This document shows, piece by piece, positions 41,010 through 44,041 of a DNA stretch of 44,041 nt. The DNA lies in the NCBI GenBank assembly GCA_018819305.1, contig JAHJQO010000031.1:1-44041 (forward strand), written 5' to 3'. The stretch's first letter is position 1. The number at the start of each line of letters is the position of its first letter. The DNA is from Nanobdellota archaeon (lineage in GTDB: Archaea > Nanobdellota > Nanobdellia > Woesearchaeales > SM23-78). Under the pieces are notes generated by a model that worked only from the letters and a program-made list of their open reading frames with translations, did no database searches and was not told where the DNA came from. The position numbers were made by a program, and so were the translations under genes.

Positions 41010-41795
41010 ATGATTGAAGGGATAATTTTTGATTATGATGGCACTATTGGCATGACCTTGGAAAGGCAGCACAACTGGTTTATGCATTGGGCCAAGCTAA
41101 ACAACATATCATTTCCACTCACAGACTTTAATGAATTCAAAGAAGTATACAATCAAATTCTTAATGAAAAAGGAATACAGGCTTTCTATGACCAATTTGA
41201 TTTGCCATGCAAAATGAATGATTTAAATCATCCTGTGTGGATTGCTTATAATAGTTTCAAGAAAGATAATCCTGTAAAATATTACCCCGGGATAAAAGAA
41301 GCAATAAAAAAAATACATAAAATTGGAGAGCTCTCAGAAGATTCCCAAAGAAACCAGAGGCTTAGAATGATAATCAACACCAACAATAGCTGGGGGTCAA
41401 TATATTCTGAATTAAAAAAACAAAAAATACTTGGGCTCTTTGATTCTTTCGTAACAAAAGAAGTGTTGGTCAATTATCATGGCGCTGGAAAAGGAACTGC
41501 CATAACCAAACCTTCAAAAATATCCGTGGCGCTTGCCTTAAATATACTCAACACAGACGGGGGAGCAACCATCCATGTCGGAGATACCCTGACTGATTTA
41601 GCAGCATCAATTGATGTTCGAAGACACCCGCAAATACACAGGAAGGAAAGACTAATCACAATAGGGGCTGGGTGGGGTTATGAAAGCGTTGACAGGCTGA
41701 ATCAAGGATTAAAAACAGAAATCGGGACAGAACATTTTAATCATGTATTGGAAGAACCAGCCATGCTGCCTGAGGTAATTAAGCAGTACATGTAA
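41010..41795 (+). CDS. HAD-family phosphatase
   Basis: 261 residues. IIFDYDGTIGM is motif I with the nucleophile Asp, MIINTNNSWGS motif II, TKPSKISVAL holds the motif III Lys, and TIHVGDTLTDLAAS motif IV. The cap insert (about residues 16-90) is helical, as in phosphoglycolate phosphatase-like members. Natural substrate unknown. It lies 26 bases after the coiled-coil gene and 43 bases before rad50, all on the same strand. Confidence 0.85.
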   Translation: MIEGIIFDYDGTIGMTLERQHNWFMHWAKLNNISFPLTDFNEFKEVYNQILNEKGIQAFYDQFDLPCKMNDLNHPVWIAYNSFKKDNPVKYYPGIKEAIKKIHKIGELSEDSQRNQRLRMIINTNNSWGSIYSELKKQKILGLFDSFVTKEVLVNYHGAGKGTAITKPSKISVALALNILNTDGGATIHVGDTLTDLAASIDVRRHPQIHRKERLITIGAGWGYESVDRLNQGLKTEIGTEHFNHVLEEPAMLPEVIKQYM

Positions 41796-41838
41796 ACAAA
41801 CACAAATTATTTATAATATTTTTTTTTCCTTTATCATA

Positions 41839-43902
41839 ATGATAATAAATTCTCTGAAATTAAAAAATATCAGGTCTTATGTAGATGCGAGTTTGGAGTT
41901 TCCCAACAGCACAGTCCTGCTCTCTGGCGATATTGGCTGTGGCAAGACAACTATTCTTTTGGCTATTGAATTCGCTATTTTTGGCATCATGAAGGGCTTG
42001 GTTGCTGGCAGCTCTCTTCTGCGTCATGGAGCTAGCAACGGCTTTGTTGAACTTGGCTTTAGCCTTGGCAAAGACAATATATTAATTAAGAGAAGCCTTA
42101 AGAGGACTTCTGCTGGTGTTGCCCAGGAATCTGGCACTTTGATTGTGAATAACAATGAATTTGAAGGAACACCTCAGGAATTAAAAGCCAGAATGCTTGA
42201 AATGCTTGGCTATCCTGAATCCTTGCTTAACAAATCTAAATCATTAATCTTTCGCTTCACTGTTTTCACTCCTCAGGAAGAGATGAAAAGAATTCTTTAT
42301 GAAAAAAAAGAAGACAGGCTTGATATTCTCAGAAAATTATTCAATATCGACAAGTACAAGCGGGTTAAAGAAAATTCTCTTAATTATATCCGGGAATTAA
42401 AAAACAAGTGCAATGTTTTGCAGGGCAAACTTGAGATTCTTCCTGACAAAAAGATTGAATTAGAAAACTACACCAAGCAGATTGAGACTCTGAAAGAAAA
42501 AGCAGAAGACAAAGGAGATGATCTTGCAAAAGCAAAACAAGAATTTGACACAACAAAAGAGCTTTATGAAGAGCTTGAAAAACAGCTTGATGAATTAAAA
42601 AAGAATGAAAAGGATTTTGAGGTTAAAAAAAGCGAATTTCAGTCTGCGACTTATCATCTTGAAAGAAATGAGCCAGAATTAAAAAGAATAAATGAGGCAC
42701 TTGAAGAACTGCTAAAAGGCTTGGCTGGTTTTGATGCAAGCAAAGCAGAAGAAATTAAGCAGAGGATTATAGAGAAAAAAACAGAACTAAAAACCATTGA
42801 AGAAAAGCTCTCTGATATTAATTCAAAGCGCTCTGCATTTAAAACAAAAAAAGAAGCTTCTCAGAGCATTACTAAAAAAATAGCAGACCTTGACAAGTGC
42901 CCCACTTGCGAACAAAAAGTCACTCTAGAGCATGCAAGAAAAGTAACTGCAAGAGAACAGGTAATTATAACCAAGTGCGATACAAATCTTGCAACCCTTG
43001 ATGACTGGGAAAACAAATTCAGAGAAAAAAAGAAAGTTATTGAGCAGGAAATTGATAATTATATTCAGGGAGAAAGAGAGCTTGAAGCCAACAAAGTAAA
43101 GCTTATGGCTCTTGAAGAAAAGAAAGAGCGTAAAAAGCTTCTTGAAAAAGAAATCAGCGAATTAAAAGACAAAACAACAAAGCTCAAATTTGAAATTGAG
43201 GAATTACAGGCAAAGCTGGAAAAAGATAAACACAAGAAAACAGAATTTGAAGCCACTAAAAAAGACCTGGAATTCAAAAGAGAAAAAAAGAATACAATTG
43301 AGAAAATCATGCTTGAGAACAAGACCAGGCTTGACACAATCACACAAATGATTGAAAAGATTAAATCTGAAATTGAACGCCTGCGTGAAGATGAGAAAAA
43401 ACTCAACCTGCTCAATGAAATAAAGAACTGGATGCAGACACATTTAATCAATCTTGTTGATGTAATTGAAAAACATATTCTTGCTAAAATATATAATGAA
43501 TTTAATGCTTTTTTCCAGGAATGGTTCAACACTCTGCTTGAAGACGAAACATTAACAGTCAGGCTTGATGAATATTTTTCTCCTGTTATTGAGCAGAATG
43601 GTTATGAGACTTGGCTTGAAAACTTGTCTGGCGGAGAAAAAACCAGTGTTGCTCTGGCCTACAGATTAGCCCTGAACAAGGTAATCAATGATTTCCTGAG
43701 CTCAATCAAAACCAGAGACCTTATCATCCTGGATGAACCAACAGACGGCTTCTCATCAGAACAGCTTGACAGGGTAAGAGAAGTTCTTAACCAGATAAAT
43801 GTAGCCCAGATAATTATTGTAAGCCATGAAGCCAAAATGGAAGGTTTTGTTGACAGCATAATAAGAATCAGAAAGCAAGGGCATGAGAGTCAGATTTATT
43901 AG
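41839..43902 (+). CDS. rad50: Rad50-like double-strand-break repair ATPase
   Basis: 687 residues. Walker A is GDIGCGKTT (30-38). Coiled coils run from about 180 to 540 around a zinc hook C354-P-T-C357. The ABC signature is LSGGEKTS (from 596) and Walker B is LIILDEPTDG (628-637). Rad50 with Mre11 senses and processes DNA ends. The length is well below the roughly 880 residues of Pyrococcus Rad50, so the coiled-coil arms are short. No mre11, herA or nurA lies in the window; the usual partners may be beyond the end. Confidence 0.92.
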   Translation: MIINSLKLKNIRSYVDASLEFPNSTVLLSGDIGCGKTTILLAIEFAIFGIMKGLVAGSSLLRHGASNGFVELGFSLGKDNILIKRSLKRTSAGVAQESGTLIVNNNEFEGTPQELKARMLEMLGYPESLLNKSKSLIFRFTVFTPQEEMKRILYEKKEDRLDILRKLFNIDKYKRVKENSLNYIRELKNKCNVLQGKLEILPDKKIELENYTKQIETLKEKAEDKGDDLAKAKQEFDTTKELYEELEKQLDELKKNEKDFEVKKSEFQSATYHLERNEPELKRINEALEELLKGLAGFDASKAEEIKQRIIEKKTELKTIEEKLSDINSKRSAFKTKKEASQSITKKIADLDKCPTCEQKVTLEHARKVTAREQVIITKCDTNLATLDDWENKFREKKKVIEQEIDNYIQGERELEANKVKLMALEEKKERKKLLEKEISELKDKTTKLKFEIEELQAKLEKDKHKKTEFEATKKDLEFKREKKNTIEKIMLENKTRLDTITQMIEKIKSEIERLREDEKKLNLLNEIKNWMQTHLINLVDVIEKHILAKIYNEFNAFFQEWFNTLLEDETLTVRLDEYFSPVIEQNGYETWLENLSGGEKTSVALAYRLALNKVINDFLSSIKTRDLIILDEPTDGFSSEQLDRVREVLNQINVAQIIIVSHEAKMEGFVDSIIRIRKQGHESQIY

Positions 43903-43938
43903 GGTATTGTCTACTTAATGAAGGATGCGTCACCCCCA

Positions 43939-43984
43939 CCACATCAAGCATTAGGGTATGCAAATCTTGTCGACGGTGATGTGG
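43939..43984. repeat. Stem near the window end
   Basis: CCACATCA (43939-43946) pairs with TGATGTGG (43977-43984), extended one pair outward. GATGC (43924-43928) can also pair with GCATC (44015-44019). The region past rad50 may hold a structured RNA or terminator, but no known RNA family is recognised. Confidence 0.4.
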
Positions 43985-44041
43985 TAAGGGTTGGCTCCCT
44001 CGGAGTGTCGCATAGCATCATTCATTCGCAAAGATGACAAT

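Noticed and set aside
43903-44041. SRP RNA or RNase P RNA at the window end
   Set aside because: Short stems are present, but the conserved signature sequences of either RNA are not visible.

Overview
The window looks like low-GC chromosomal DNA from a DPANN-type archaeon, most like the Woesearchaeota/Pacearchaeota group. That placement is inference. It rests on a TFB transcription factor, an archaeal beta-CASP nuclease, a ZPR1-type zinc protein, SepF, Rad50, TATA boxes about 25 bases before leaderless or short-leader starts, Shine-Dalgarno sequences of the GGTGAT type, and a tRNA with an archaeal-style intron. Some enzymes look bacterial (MetK, cysteine synthase). TAG, TAA and TGA all end genes here.

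Region by region. 1-2.9 kb: two hairpins, a RimK-type ATP-grasp ligase with its retropepsin-like protease partner, then a cyclodipeptide synthase (tRNA-dependent diketopiperazine maker) divergent from a small nucleoside deoxyribosyltransferase-like protein. 2.9-12 kb: mostly information and housekeeping functions (aCPSF-like nuclease, zinc ribbon proteins, tRNA-Arg, MnmC-like methyltransferase, TFB, cysteine synthase, Nudix, MGMT), with palindromic intergenic repeats between them. 12-16.7 kb: an RHH-nucleotidyltransferase fusion, a small acidic protein, a tRNA methylthiotransferase, a methyltransferase, and an HTH/RelE toxin pair whose toxin carries an in-frame TAG. 16.9-22.2 kb: a surface operon with a 1302-residue parallel beta-helix protein and a membrane-anchored partner. 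22.4-34 kb: PGI/PMI, SepF, ZPR1, a TrmB regulator with a palindromic operator, MetK, an SdpI-like membrane protein, a phosphoesterase, an FAD enzyme and a HAD protein.

34.2-40.3 kb is the accessory part. It has a HEPN/MNT toxin-antitoxin pair, two tiny ORFs, the broken end of a Fic gene, an RHH/RelE pair, an Lrp-like regulator divergent from a radical SAM enzyme, and an unrecognised two-gene operon. The first gene of that operon begins with the same type of RHH domain as the RHH/RelE antitoxin. Both RHH genes sit behind 9-bp tandem operator repeats, and the roughly 4-kb segment holding them is bounded by an identical 40-bp direct repeat, next to a tRNA-Gln gene that carries a D-loop intron. 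This is the best candidate for an undescribed system. 40.3-44 kb: a coiled-coil protein, a HAD phosphatase and a short Rad50.

The main leads are the cyclodipeptide synthase, the RHH-fusion operon with its shared operators and bounding repeats, the tRNA-Gln intron, and the dispersed palindromic repeat family.
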